Source: Actinomycetospora lemnae
GTDB lineage: Bacteria; Actinomycetota; Actinomycetes; Mycobacteriales; Pseudonocardiaceae
NCBI RefSeq assembly: GCF_028737315.1
Contig: NZ_JAQZAO010000011.1
Location: forward strand, 100,173 to 164,172
Length of the DNA stretch: 64,000 nucleotides
Direction of reading: 5' to 3'
Positions 43,975 through 51,807 of this stretch are shown here, piece after piece; positions within the stretch are counted from its first letter, which is position 1, and each line of letters opens with the position of its first letter. A program made the position numbers and the translations under genes. Below the pieces are notes generated by a model. The model saw nothing but the letters and a program-made list of their open reading frames with translations. It ran no database searches and had not been told where the DNA came from.

Positions 43975-45162
43975 ATGGCCATCTCGGACATCAAGGAGTT
44001 CACGCACCTCAGCGAGGCCGACATCGCGGCCATCGGGCGTGAGTTCGACGCGATCCGCCGCGACGTCGAGGCGTCGCGCGGCGAGGACGACGCGGCCTAC
44101 ATCCGCGGCGTCATCAGGCTGCAGCGCCGCCTGGAGATCGGCGGGCGCGTCGCGCTCGTCGGCAGCATCCTGCCGCCGCTGTGGATCGCGGGCACCGCCG
44201 CGCTCGCCGCCTCCAAGATCCTCGAGAACATGGAGATCGGCCACAACGTCATGCACGGCCAGTGGGACTGGATGAACGATCCGGAGATCCACTCGGCGCA
44301 GTGGGAGTGGGACAACGTCTGCCCGGCCGAGCAGTGGAAGCACTCCCACAACTACCTGCACCACACGTACACGAACGTGATCGGCAAGGACAAGGACGTC
44401 GGCTACGAGATCCTCCGCGTCCGGTCCGACCAGCCGTGGCACCCCTACTACCTGGGCCAGCCGCTCTACAACGCGCTCCTGATGTTCCTGTTCCAGTGGG
44501 GCGTCGCGCTGCACGACCTCGACATCGAGGGCGCGGCGACGATGGACGCCGACCCCGAGGAGATGAAGGCCAAGCTGCGCCAGATCGGGCGCAAGGCCGG
44601 CAAGCAGGCGCTCAAGGACTACGTGTTCTTCCCGGCGCTGTCGGGCCCGTTCTTCCCGGCGACGATCGCGGCGAACGTGACGGCGAACCTCATCCGCAAC
44701 GTGTGGTCGTACGCGATCATCTTCTGCGGGCACTTCCCGGACGGCGCCGAGGTGTTCACCGAGGAGGAGCTCGACGGCGAGACGTGGGGCGAGTGGTACC
44801 TGCGCCAGCTGCTGGGCTCGGCGAACTTCACCGGCGGCCGGCTCATGCACCTCATGAGCGGCAACCTGGGCTACCAGATCGAGCACCACCTGTTCCCCGA
44901 CCTGCCGTCGAACCGCTACCCGGAGATCGCGGAGCGGGTCAAGGACATCTGCGCGCGCTGGGACCTGCCCTACACGATCGGCCCGTTCCCGAAGCAGTTC
45001 TGGCAGTCGACGCGGTCGATCTGGAAGCTCTCGCTGCCGGTGGCGGGCGAGCTCAAGCGCTTCGTGGACCGGCTGACCGGCCGCGAGAAGCCGGCCCCGC
45101 AGCCCGCCGACGTCCCCGCCCCGCGCACCGAGACCCGCGTCGAGGAGCCGGTCGCGGCCTGA
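43975..45162 (+). CDS. Membrane fatty acid desaturase (DesA3/linoleoyl-CoA desaturase-like)
   Basis: 395 residues. The three histidine boxes of membrane di-iron desaturases are present: GHNVMHG (H90, H94), HSHNYLHHTYTN (H123-H130) and GYQIEHHLFP near residue 305. Hydrophobic segments flank them. It introduces a double bond into acyl chains with O2 and an external electron donor. I chose the ATG at 43975 because GGAGGAAA lies just before it. It ends near a 22-bp stem hairpin shared with the convergent formate dehydrogenase gene. No reductase partner is adjacent. Confidence 0.92.
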   Translation: MAISDIKEFTHLSEADIAAIGREFDAIRRDVEASRGEDDAAYIRGVIRLQRRLEIGGRVALVGSILPPLWIAGTAALAASKILENMEIGHNVMHGQWDWMNDPEIHSAQWEWDNVCPAEQWKHSHNYLHHTYTNVIGKDKDVGYEILRVRSDQPWHPYYLGQPLYNALLMFLFQWGVALHDLDIEGAATMDADPEEMKAKLRQIGRKAGKQALKDYVFFPALSGPFFPATIAANVTANLIRNVWSYAIIFCGHFPDGAEVFTEEELDGETWGEWYLRQLLGSANFTGGRLMHLMSGNLGYQIEHHLFPDLPSNRYPEIAERVKDICARWDLPYTIGPFPKQFWQSTRSIWKLSLPVAGELKRFVDRLTGREKPAPQPADVPAPRTETRVEEPVAA

Positions 45163-45174
45163 GGTGCGCTGCGC

Positions 45175-45222
45175 GCAGGTGAGCAGAAAGGAGTGCTGGA
45201 GCACTTCTTTCTGCTCACCTGC
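45175..45222. terminator. Bidirectional long hairpin between desaturase and formate dehydrogenase
   Basis: Left arm 45175-45196 and right arm 45201-45222 pair over 22 bp with a single G-T wobble and loop TGGA. The arms contain GGTGAGCAGAAAG and CTTTCTGCTCACC. It separates two convergent genes. Confidence 0.8.
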
Positions 45223-45224
45223 CG

Positions 45225-46244
45225 TCAGGCACCCGGCGACACCATGACGAACTCCGAGGGCAGGGGCTGCCCGTCGATGTGGGCGTCGAGCATCTCCCGC
45301 ACGCCCTCGGCGATGCGCTCCTGCGCCTCGCGGGTCATGCCCGAGCAGTGGATCGTCATGGCCTCGGAGCCCTCGGGCAGCGAGCGCCAGGGGTGGTCGG
45401 CCGGCGCCGGCTGGGGGTACCAGGTGTCCCCCGCGTACCCCGCGAGCTGCCCCGACTCGACGGCCTCGACCAGCGCGTCGCGGTCGACGATGGCGCCGCG
45501 CGCGGTGTTGACCAGCCACGATCCCGGCTTCATGGCGTTCAGACGCTCGCGCCCGAACAGCGCCTGGCTGCCCTCCATCAGCGGCAGGGCCAGGCAGATG
45601 ACGTCCGACTCGCGCACCAGCGTGTCGAGCCGGGCGTAGCGCACGCCGAGGGTCTCCTCGTCGGCCGGCGACCGGCGGTGGTTGGCGTAGTAGAGCATCC
45701 GCACGTCGAAGCCCTTGAGCCGCAGCGCGGTGCGGGCCCCGATCGCACCGAGCCCGACGATCCCGACGGTCTTGCCCTCGAGGTCGTGTGACGGCGCGGA
45801 GACGCCGGCGACGTCCCAGCCACCGTTGCGCGCATCGGCGTGTGCCGGGACGAAGTTGCGGACCAGCGCGAGGATCTGCAGGACGTTGTGCTCGGCGACG
45901 CTGACGACGTTGCTGCCGGTGACCTCGGCGACGGTGATGCCGTGCTGCTCGGCGGACTCGGGCTCGGTGTGGTCGGAGCCCACGCCCGCGGTGATCACGA
46001 GCTTGAGGTTCGACGCCTTCGACATCCGGTCGTCGTCGAGGTAGACCGGCCAGAAGGGCGTCGTGATCAGCACCTCGGCGTCCGCGAGCTCGGCGTCGAG
46101 CCCTTCGCCGGTGTCGGTGGTGGTGACCAGCTCGTGGCCCCGCTCCGACAGGTACTCGTGCAGGCCCAGCGCGCTCTCGGCGCTGGCCGGCACGTCGCCG
46201 TCGACGGCGTCGGACGGCGGGTAGGACACGTAGACGACCTTCAT
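45225..46244 (-). CDS. NAD-dependent formate dehydrogenase (D-2-hydroxyacid dehydrogenase family)
   Basis: 339 residues, somewhat shorter at the N-terminus than the classical ~400-residue Pseudomonas enzyme. Signature segments are TPFWPVYLDDDR, LKLVITAGVGSDH, VAEVTGSNVVSVAEH, the Rossmann VGIVGLGAIGA, NTARGAIVDRDALV (catalytic Arg), DTWYPQPAPADHPWR (conserved Gln) and MTIHCSGMT with the catalytic His. The combination is specific for metal-free formate dehydrogenase, which oxidises formate to CO2 with NAD+. It lies 1.7 kb from the molybdenum formate dehydrogenase genes on the other strand. A general hydroxyacid dehydrogenase is less likely. Confidence 0.88.
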   Translation of the reverse strand: MKVVYVSYPPSDAVDGDVPASAESALGLHEYLSERGHELVTTTDTGEGLDAELADAEVLITTPFWPVYLDDDRMSKASNLKLVITAGVGSDHTEPESAEQHGITVAEVTGSNVVSVAEHNVLQILALVRNFVPAHADARNGGWDVAGVSAPSHDLEGKTVGIVGLGAIGARTALRLKGFDVRMLYYANHRRSPADEETLGVRYARLDTLVRESDVICLALPLMEGSQALFGRERLNAMKPGSWLVNTARGAIVDRDALVEAVESGQLAGYAGDTWYPQPAPADHPWRSLPEGSEAMTIHCSGMTREAQERIAEGVREMLDAHIDGQPLPSEFVMVSPGA

Positions 46245-46290
46245 GCGACCGGCTACCCGACGCCGGCCGCCTCGCACCCCGCATGTGACG

Positions 46291-47139
46291 TCAGCCGGGA
46301 TGGGTCTCCCCACCGGCCGGGGCGAGGACCTCGCCGCTGTAGTACGACGAGAGCCGGTTCGCCGCGAAGAACACGTACGACGGGGCGATCTCGTCGGGGG
46401 CGGCCGCCCGGCCGATCGGGGCCTGCGCGCCGAAGGAGTCGACCTTGTCCTCGGGCATGGTCGCGGGGATCAGCGGCGTCCACACCGGCCCCGGGGCGAC
46501 GCAGTTGACGCGGATGCCCCGCGGGAGCAGCTGCTGGGACAGCGACATGGTCAGCGCGTGCACCGCGCCCTTGGCCGCCGAGTAGTCGAGCAGCGACTTG
46601 TTGCCGCGCAGCCCGTTGACCGACCCGGTGTTGATGATCGCGGAACCCTCACCGAGGTGCGGCAGCGCGTCCTTGGTGATCCAGAAGAAGCTGGACACGT
46701 TGGTCGCGAAGGTGCGCTCCCACTGCTCGTCGGAGAGCTCCTCGGGGCCGCTGACCGGGGTCTGCACCGCGGCGTTGTTGACGACGATGTCCAGCCCGCC
46801 GAGCTCGTCGACGGCCCGCTCGACCATGCGCGCGCAATGGTCGCGGTCGGCGATGTCGCCGGGCAGGCGCACGCACCGGCGGCCCTTGGCCTCGACGACG
46901 GACTGGGTGTGCGTCGCGTCGTCACCCTCGGAGAGGTAGCTGATCGCGACATCGGCGCCCTCCTCGGCGAACGCGATGGCGACGGCCCGGCCGATGCCGG
47001 AGTCGCCGCCGGTGATCAGCGCCTTGCGCCCGGCCAGCAGGTCGCGCCCGACGTAGTCGCGCATCTCGTCGTTCGGCTCGGGGTCCATCGCGCCGGTGCT
47101 GCCGGGGTAGGTCTGTTCCTGCGGGGGAGGCTGCGTCAT
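46291..47139 (-). CDS. Short-chain dehydrogenase/reductase
   Basis: 282 residues. A ~40-residue N-terminal extension (TQPPPQEQTYPGSTG...) precedes the Rossmann motif LITGGDSGIGRAVAIAF, then NNAA, the catalytic Ser in NTGSVNG and the YSAAK motif. The extension and core match the YhdG/glucose-1-dehydrogenase-like SDR subgroup common in actinobacteria and bacilli and often stress-induced. Substrate unknown. Upstream is a long hairpin that probably terminates the next minus-strand gene. Confidence 0.9.
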   Translation of the reverse strand: MTQPPPQEQTYPGSTGAMDPEPNDEMRDYVGRDLLAGRKALITGGDSGIGRAVAIAFAEEGADVAISYLSEGDDATHTQSVVEAKGRRCVRLPGDIADRDHCARMVERAVDELGGLDIVVNNAAVQTPVSGPEELSDEQWERTFATNVSSFFWITKDALPHLGEGSAIINTGSVNGLRGNKSLLDYSAAKGAVHALTMSLSQQLLPRGIRVNCVAPGPVWTPLIPATMPEDKVDSFGAQAPIGRAAAPDEIAPSYVFFAANRLSSYYSGEVLAPAGGETHPG

Positions 47140-47175
47140 GGTCGCCGGGCTTGCCGATCCGCCGGTGCGCTACGC

Positions 47176-47223
47176 GCTCGTGAGCAGTTCGGCGTGCTCC
47201 GGCACCCCGAACTGCTCACGAGC
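47176..47223 (-). terminator. Long hairpin after the coiled-coil gene
   Basis: GCTCGTGAGCAGTTCGG (47176-47192) is fully complementary to 47207-47223. An inner GTGC/GCAC stem extends it after one mismatch. It lies 11 bp downstream of the stop at 47234 (minus). It has the same GTGAGC...GCTCAC arms as the hairpins at 35880 and 45175. Confidence 0.75.
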
Positions 47224-47233
47224 CGGAGGCACC

Positions 47234-47746
47234 TCAGCGCAGGGCGGCGATCTTGTCGAGGACGGTCTTGCGGTTCTTGGTGCGCCGCTCGTAGGCGTCG
47301 ACCTTGCCCAGGTCGCCGGCCGAGAGCCCGTCGAGCTTCGCGGCGACCTCACTGGCGTTCAGGTCGTCGTAGCCCTTGATCGGCAGGTCGTCCTCCACCG
47401 ACACCGCGCCCTTGGCCTCGCCCTCGGCCTGGGCGACGCCCGGCACGCGCCGGGCCTGCTCGGCGGCCGCGCCCGCCGCGCCGCCGAGGCCGGACCCGAG
47501 GCGCTGGAGCAGCGCGGGGAAGGCCTCGGCGAGCTCCCGCGTGAACTGCGCCTGCGCCCGGGCGAACGCCTGGACCCACTCGGCCGTCCGGTTGCCGGCC
47601 GCCTCCTCGGCCTCGGCGACGTTCTCGAGCAGCTCCTTGTACGCGCGCAGCGACTCCTCGCCGCCCTGTCGCGCCCGACTCACGATCTGCTCGTTCAGGC
47701 TCCGGACCTGCTCGACGACCTGCTCGACCCTCGGGTTGCCCGCCAT
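47234..47746 (-). CDS. Coiled-coil protein with a C-terminal domain shared with the 54592-55560 product
   Basis: 170 residues. The N-terminal ~100 residues are amphipathic helix (VEQVVEQVRSLNEQIVSRARQGGEESLRAY...). The C-terminal ~50 residues read LPIKGYDDLNASEVAAKLDGLSAGDLGKVDAYERRTKNRKTVLDKIAAL. The same pattern, LPI-x2-YD-x-L...K-x-L...L-x-K...YE-x3-KNR, closes the protein at 54592-55560. This is an unnamed actinobacterial domain to me. GGAGGAG precedes the ATG at 47746. A structural or surface-association role, as in lipid-droplet or membrane-associated coiled coils, is only a suggestion. Confidence 0.75.
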   Translation of the reverse strand: MAGNPRVEQVVEQVRSLNEQIVSRARQGGEESLRAYKELLENVAEAEEAAGNRTAEWVQAFARAQAQFTRELAEAFPALLQRLGSGLGGAAGAAAEQARRVPGVAQAEGEAKGAVSVEDDLPIKGYDDLNASEVAAKLDGLSAGDLGKVDAYERRTKNRKTVLDKIAALR

Positions 47747-47892
47747 CGCTCCTCCTCGGTGTGTGCCTCGGTGCACATCGAGCGCTCGTTTCCCTGCCGG
47801 TACACACCCCCAAACAGGGGAACGGCCTGACCTTCCGGACAGCGACGGTCGCGGGCCGGACGGACGGTGTTCCGGTGATCGGGATCGGCTGT

Positions 47893-47921
47893 GTGACGGG
47901 CCTCGCAACGCGACCTACGAT
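47893..47921 (+). promoter_or_regulatory. Candidate promoter of the selenoprotein formate dehydrogenase operon
   Basis: GTGACG (47893-47898) and TACGAT (47916-47921) are 17 bp apart, 41 bp before the fdh ATG at 47962. The ribosome site GGGAG is at about 47950. The region 47747-47961 contains no other gene. Confidence 0.45.
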
Positions 47922-47961
47922 GGTGACGGCGGCGACACCCGTTGTGTTGGGAGTACCGAGC

Positions 47962-49890
47962 ATGCGCAAGCCACGCCACGTCCGTCTGACCGAGCCGCTC
48001 GTCCGCGAGGACGGCGAACTGCGGCCTGCGAGCTGGGACGAGGCGCTCACCCGGGCCGCGTCCGGCCTGCGGGGCGTGCCCGCCGACGCGTTCGGGATGT
48101 TCAGCTGCTCGAAGGCGACGAACGAGATGAACTACGCCGCGCAGAAGTTCGCGCGGGTGGTGATGCACAGCAACAACGTCGACAGCTGCAACCGCACTTG
48201 ACACGCCCCCAGCGTCGTCGGTCTGACGACGGTGTTCGGTGCCGGCGGCGGCACCTCCGCCTACGTGGAGGCGGAACACGCCGACCTGCTCGTGCTGTGG
48301 GGCTCCAACGCGCGCGAGACGCACCCGATCTTCTTCCACCACGTGCTGCAGGGCCTGCGCAACGGCGCCCGCCTGTTCTCGGTCGACCCGCGGCACACCT
48401 CGACCGCCCACTGGGCCGACTCCTGGCTCGGGCTCGACGTGGGCACGGACATCGCGCTCGCCAACGCGATCGGCCGCGAGATCATCCACGCGGGCCTGGT
48501 GAACCGCGCGTTCGTCGACCGGGCGACCACCGGCTTCGACGACTACGCGGCCACCGTCGAGCCCTACACCCTCGAGCGCGCCGAGGAGATCACCGGCGTG
48601 CCGGCGGCCTCGATCCGCGAGCTGGCGCACGCCTACGCCCGGGCCGACCGCGCCCAGATCTGCTGGACGCTCGGCATCACCGAGCACCACAACGCCGCCG
48701 ACTACGTGTTCGCGCTGATCAACCTCGCGCTGCTCACGGGGCACGTCGGCCGCTACGGGTCGGGGCTGGTGCCGCTGCGCGGGCAGAACAACGTGCAGGG
48801 CGGCGGTGACATGGGGGCGATCCCGGCCAAGCTGCCCGGCGGCTACGACGTCGGCGACGAGGAGGCCCGCGCCCGCTACGCCGCGGTCTGGGGCACCGAC
48901 GACTACCCCCGCGAGCCGGGGCGGCACCTGTCGCAGATGTTCGAGGCGATGGAGCGCGGCGAGATGCGCGCGCTCTACTGCATCGGCGAGAACCCGGCGG
49001 AGTCCGAGGCCAACGCGGCGCACGCGCGCCACCTGCTCTCGAGCCTCGACTGCCTGATCGTGCAGGACATCTTCCGCACGGCCACCGCCGAACTCGCCGA
49101 CGTCGTCTTCCCGGCGACGGCCGACTGGTGCGAGTACGAGGGCACGGTCACCAACTCCGAGCGGCGCGTGCAGCGCGTCCGCAAGGCGATCGAGCCGCCG
49201 GGCCAGGCGCGCCCGGACACCCACATCATCAGCGCGCTGGCCACCGCCCTGGGTCACGACTGGGGCGAGCCGACCGCCGAGGAGGTGTGGGACGAGCTGC
49301 GCTCGGTGTCGCTGAACTGGCACGCCGGCATGAGCTACGCCCGCCTCGACGCCCTCGGCGGCCTGCAGTGGCCCTGCCCGTCGGAGGACCACCCGGGCAC
49401 GCCGCTCATGCACGCCCGGCTGTGGGCCGACGACCCCGCGGACCGCGGCCGTCCGGCGCCGTTCACGCCGGTCGAGCACGTCGCGCCGGTCGACGTCCTC
49501 GACGAGGAGTTCCCCATCCGACTGACCACGGTGCGGGTGCTCGACGCCTACAACTCCGGGGTGCAGACCGGGGGCTACTCCTCGCCGCTGCGCCGTCGCG
49601 AGTCGCTGCGCATCGACGCGGAGGACGCGGCCCGCCTCGGGATCGCCGACGGCGAGCGCGTCCGCGTGGTCTCGCGGCGCGGGGCGGTCGAGGCGCCGAT
49701 CGCGGTCGACCCGTCGCTGCGCCCGGGGCTCGCGTCCTTCACCCCGCACTTCACCGAGGAGGTGGACGTCAACGTGCTGACCAACGACGCCTGGGACCCG
49801 AAGTCGGGGACCTCGGAGTTCAAGGCGACGGCGATCCGCGTGGAGAAACTGCCCGTCCAGGCCCCGCCGATGCCGGTGGCGGGAAGCTGA
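47962..49890 (+). CDS. fdhF: Formate dehydrogenase catalytic (Mo/W-bis-MGD) subunit, selenocysteine-containing
   Basis: 642 residues if the TGA at 48199-48201 is read as selenocysteine (residue 80). The context SNNVDSCNRT-U-HAPSVVGL matches the Sec site of E. coli FdhF (CARV-U-HGPSVAGL), and the reading frame continues to 49890. A SECIS-like hairpin follows at once. The rest is the FdhF molybdopterin fold, e.g. LVPLRGQNNVQGGGDMGAIP, EGTVTNSERRVQRV, RVVSRRGAVEAPI. The N-terminal [4Fe-4S] module normally present before this region is missing and lies at the end of the 51804-52982 product. Coupled 3 nt before the beta subunit. Start chosen by GGGAG at 47950. Confidence 0.92.
48199..48231 (+). 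promoter_or_regulatory. UGA(Sec) codon and SECIS-like element
   Basis: TGA (48199-48201) is followed after 11 nt by the stem CGTCGTC (48213-48219), loop GGTCT (48220-48224) and GACGACG (48225-48231). The GGUCU apical loop and the distance from UGA agree with the E. coli fdhF SECIS element recognised by SelB. The stem is inside the coding sequence. Confidence 0.9.
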
Positions 49891-49893
49891 CGC

Positions 49894-51807
49894 ATGGATC
49901 TCCACCTCTCGAAGGCCGAGCCCACCACCGTCGAGCGCGAGACGATCGACGCGGCCTTCGGCGCCCTCACGGGCCCCACGAGCCGTGAGGACCGCCCCAC
50001 ACGGTCGCACCACGCCGGCCACGACGCCCGCGCCCGTCGCCACCTGCTGCTGCCCGTGCTGCACGCGGTGCACGACGCCGTCGGCTGGATCTCCGAGGGC
50101 GCGCTCAACCACGTGGCGCGCACGCTCTCGGTGCCGCCGGCGGAGATCTACGGCGTCGCGACGTTCTACGCGATGTTCGCCGTCGAGCCCCGGGCGCCGC
50201 GGGTGGTGCACGTCTGCGACGACGTCGCCTGCGGCCCGTACGGCGGCGAGGAGATCGCGACGGCGCTGACCGACGCGCTCGGCCCCGAGGGCGGCTCGGA
50301 GGACGGCGGCGAGCAGGCCTGCTGGGTGCGCAGCCCCTGCCTGGGCCTGTGCGAGCGCGCGCCCGCCGTGTTGCACCAGCGCACCGGCGAGCCCGACCTC
50401 TCCCAGGCGCCTGCGCGCCCCGACGAGGTGCTCGCGGCGGCCCGCACGGACGATCCCCGGGCCGCCGACGACGCCGACGCCGCGTTCGCCGACACGCGCG
50501 TCAGCGCCCCGCAGTCCGGCCCGCGGGGCACGCTGCCCGGCGGCGGTCCGCTGCGCCTGCTGCGCCGCGTGGGCGTCGTCGACCCCGAGAGCCTCGACGA
50601 CTACCGGGCGCACGGCGGCTACGCCGCGCTGCGCCGGGCCGTCGACCTCGGGCCGACGCGGGTCATCACCGAGCTCGAGGACTCCTCGCTGACCGGCCGC
50701 GGTGGCGCCGCGTTCCCCACCGGCGTGAAGTGGAAGGGCGTCGCCGGGGCCCCGGAGCGTCCGCACTACCTCGTCTGCAACGCCGACGAGTCCGAGCCCG
50801 GCACGTTCAAGGACCGCGTGCTCATGGAGGGCGACCCGTTCGCGCTGATCGAGGCGATGACCATCGCCGGCTACGTCACCGGCGCGCGCACGGGCTACCT
50901 CTACATCCGCGGCGAGTACCCCCTGGCGACGCGGCGGCTGGAGAACGCCATCGCCGCCGCCCGGGCCCGCGGGCTGCTCGGCGACGACGTCATGGGCGAG
51001 GGCTTCGGCTTCGACATCGAGCTGCGCCGCGGCGCGGGGGCCTACATCTGCGGCGAGGAGACCGCGCTGCTCGAGTCGATCGAGGGCTTCCGCGGCGAGC
51101 CGCGCAACAAGCCGCCGTTCCCGAGCGTCGTCGGCCTGTTCGGCAAGCCGACGGCGATCAACAACGTCGAGACGCTCTACAACGTCCTCGGCGTGCTCGA
51201 CCAGGGCGGCCAGGCGTTCGCCGAGATCGGCGGCGGGCGCTCGACGGGCACCAAGCTCTTCTGCGTCTCCGGGGCGGTCGGGACGCCCGGGGTCTACGAG
51301 GTCGAGTTCGGCGCCACGCTGCGCGAGCTGCTCGACCTCGCCGGCGGCGTGCGCGGTGACCTGCGCACCGTGCTGCTCGGCGGCGCGGCCGGCGGGTTCG
51401 TCATGCCCGAGGACCTCGACGTCGCGCTCACCCTCGAGGGCGCACGCGACATCGGGGCGACGCTCGGCTCGGGCGTGGTGCTCGTGTTCGACCGCCACGC
51501 CGACCTCACCGGCACGCTGCGGCGGATCGCGGCCTTCTTCCGCGACGAGTCGTGCGGCCAGTGCGTGCCCTGCCGCGTCGGCACCGTGCGCCAGGAGGAG
51601 GCGCTCGCCCGGCTCGAGCGCGACACCCCGATCGGCTCGCGCGAGACCGAGATCGCCCTGCTCGACGACCTCGCGCGGGTCATGCGGGACGCCTCGATCT
51701 GCGGGCTCGGCCAGACCGCGCCCGCCGCGGTCGCCTCGGCCCTGCAGCTCGGGCTCCTCGACCGACCCCAGAACGGTTCCCGCAACGGGAAGGTGCCCAC
51801 CTCATGA
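49894..51807 (+). CDS. Formate dehydrogenase beta subunit, NuoE-NuoF fusion (FMN/NADH module)
   Basis: 637 residues. Residues about 45-190 are a NuoE-like thioredoxin-fold [2Fe-2S] domain (VCDDVAC and SPCLGLC Cys pairs). From about 220 the NuoF part follows: GRGGAAFPTGVKWKGV (FMN), CNADESEPGTFKDR, YICGEETALLESIEG, and the C-terminal [4Fe-4S] site SCGQCVPCRVGT with a Cys in ASICGLG. It passes formate electrons to NAD+. It is 3 nt after fdhF and its stop overlaps the next start (ATGA). HoxF/FdsGB-type NAD-linked complexes are the known relatives. Confidence 0.93.
   Translation: MDLHLSKAEPTTVERETIDAAFGALTGPTSREDRPTRSHHAGHDARARRHLLLPVLHAVHDAVGWISEGALNHVARTLSVPPAEIYGVATFYAMFAVEPRAPRVVHVCDDVACGPYGGEEIATALTDALGPEGGSEDGGEQACWVRSPCLGLCERAPAVLHQRTGEPDLSQAPARPDEVLAAARTDDPRAADDADAAFADTRVSAPQSGPRGTLPGGGPLRLLRRVGVVDPESLDDYRAHGGYAALRRAVDLGPTRVITELEDSSLTGRGGAAFPTGVKWKGVAGAPERPHYLVCNADESEPGTFKDRVLMEGDPFALIEAMTIAGYVTGARTGYLYIRGEYPLATRRLENAIAAARARGLLGDDVMGEGFGFDIELRRGAGAYICGEETALLESIEGFRGEPRNKPPFPSVVGLFGKPTAINNVETLYNVLGVLDQGGQAFAEIGGGRSTGTKLFCVSGAVGTPGVYEVEFGATLRELLDLAGGVRGDLRTVLLGGAAGGFVMPEDLDVALTLEGARDIGATLGSGVVLVFDRHADLTGTLRRIAAFFRDESCGQCVPCRVGTVRQEEALARLERDTPIGSRETEIALLDDLARVMRDASICGLGQTAPAAVASALQLGLLDRPQNGSRNGKVPTS

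Noticed and set aside
48199..48201. The TGA as a nonsense mutation or as the end of a small gene
   Set aside because: It falls exactly on the Sec site of FdhF, is followed by a His as in FdhF, and by a GGUCU-loop hairpin; the frame downstream is intact for 560 codons.
47695..51498. A 1267-codon open frame on the minus strand opposite fdhF and the beta subunit
   Set aside because: The translation is low-complexity (Val/Gly/Arg/Asp) with no motif, while the plus strand has complete iron-sulfur and molybdopterin motifs.
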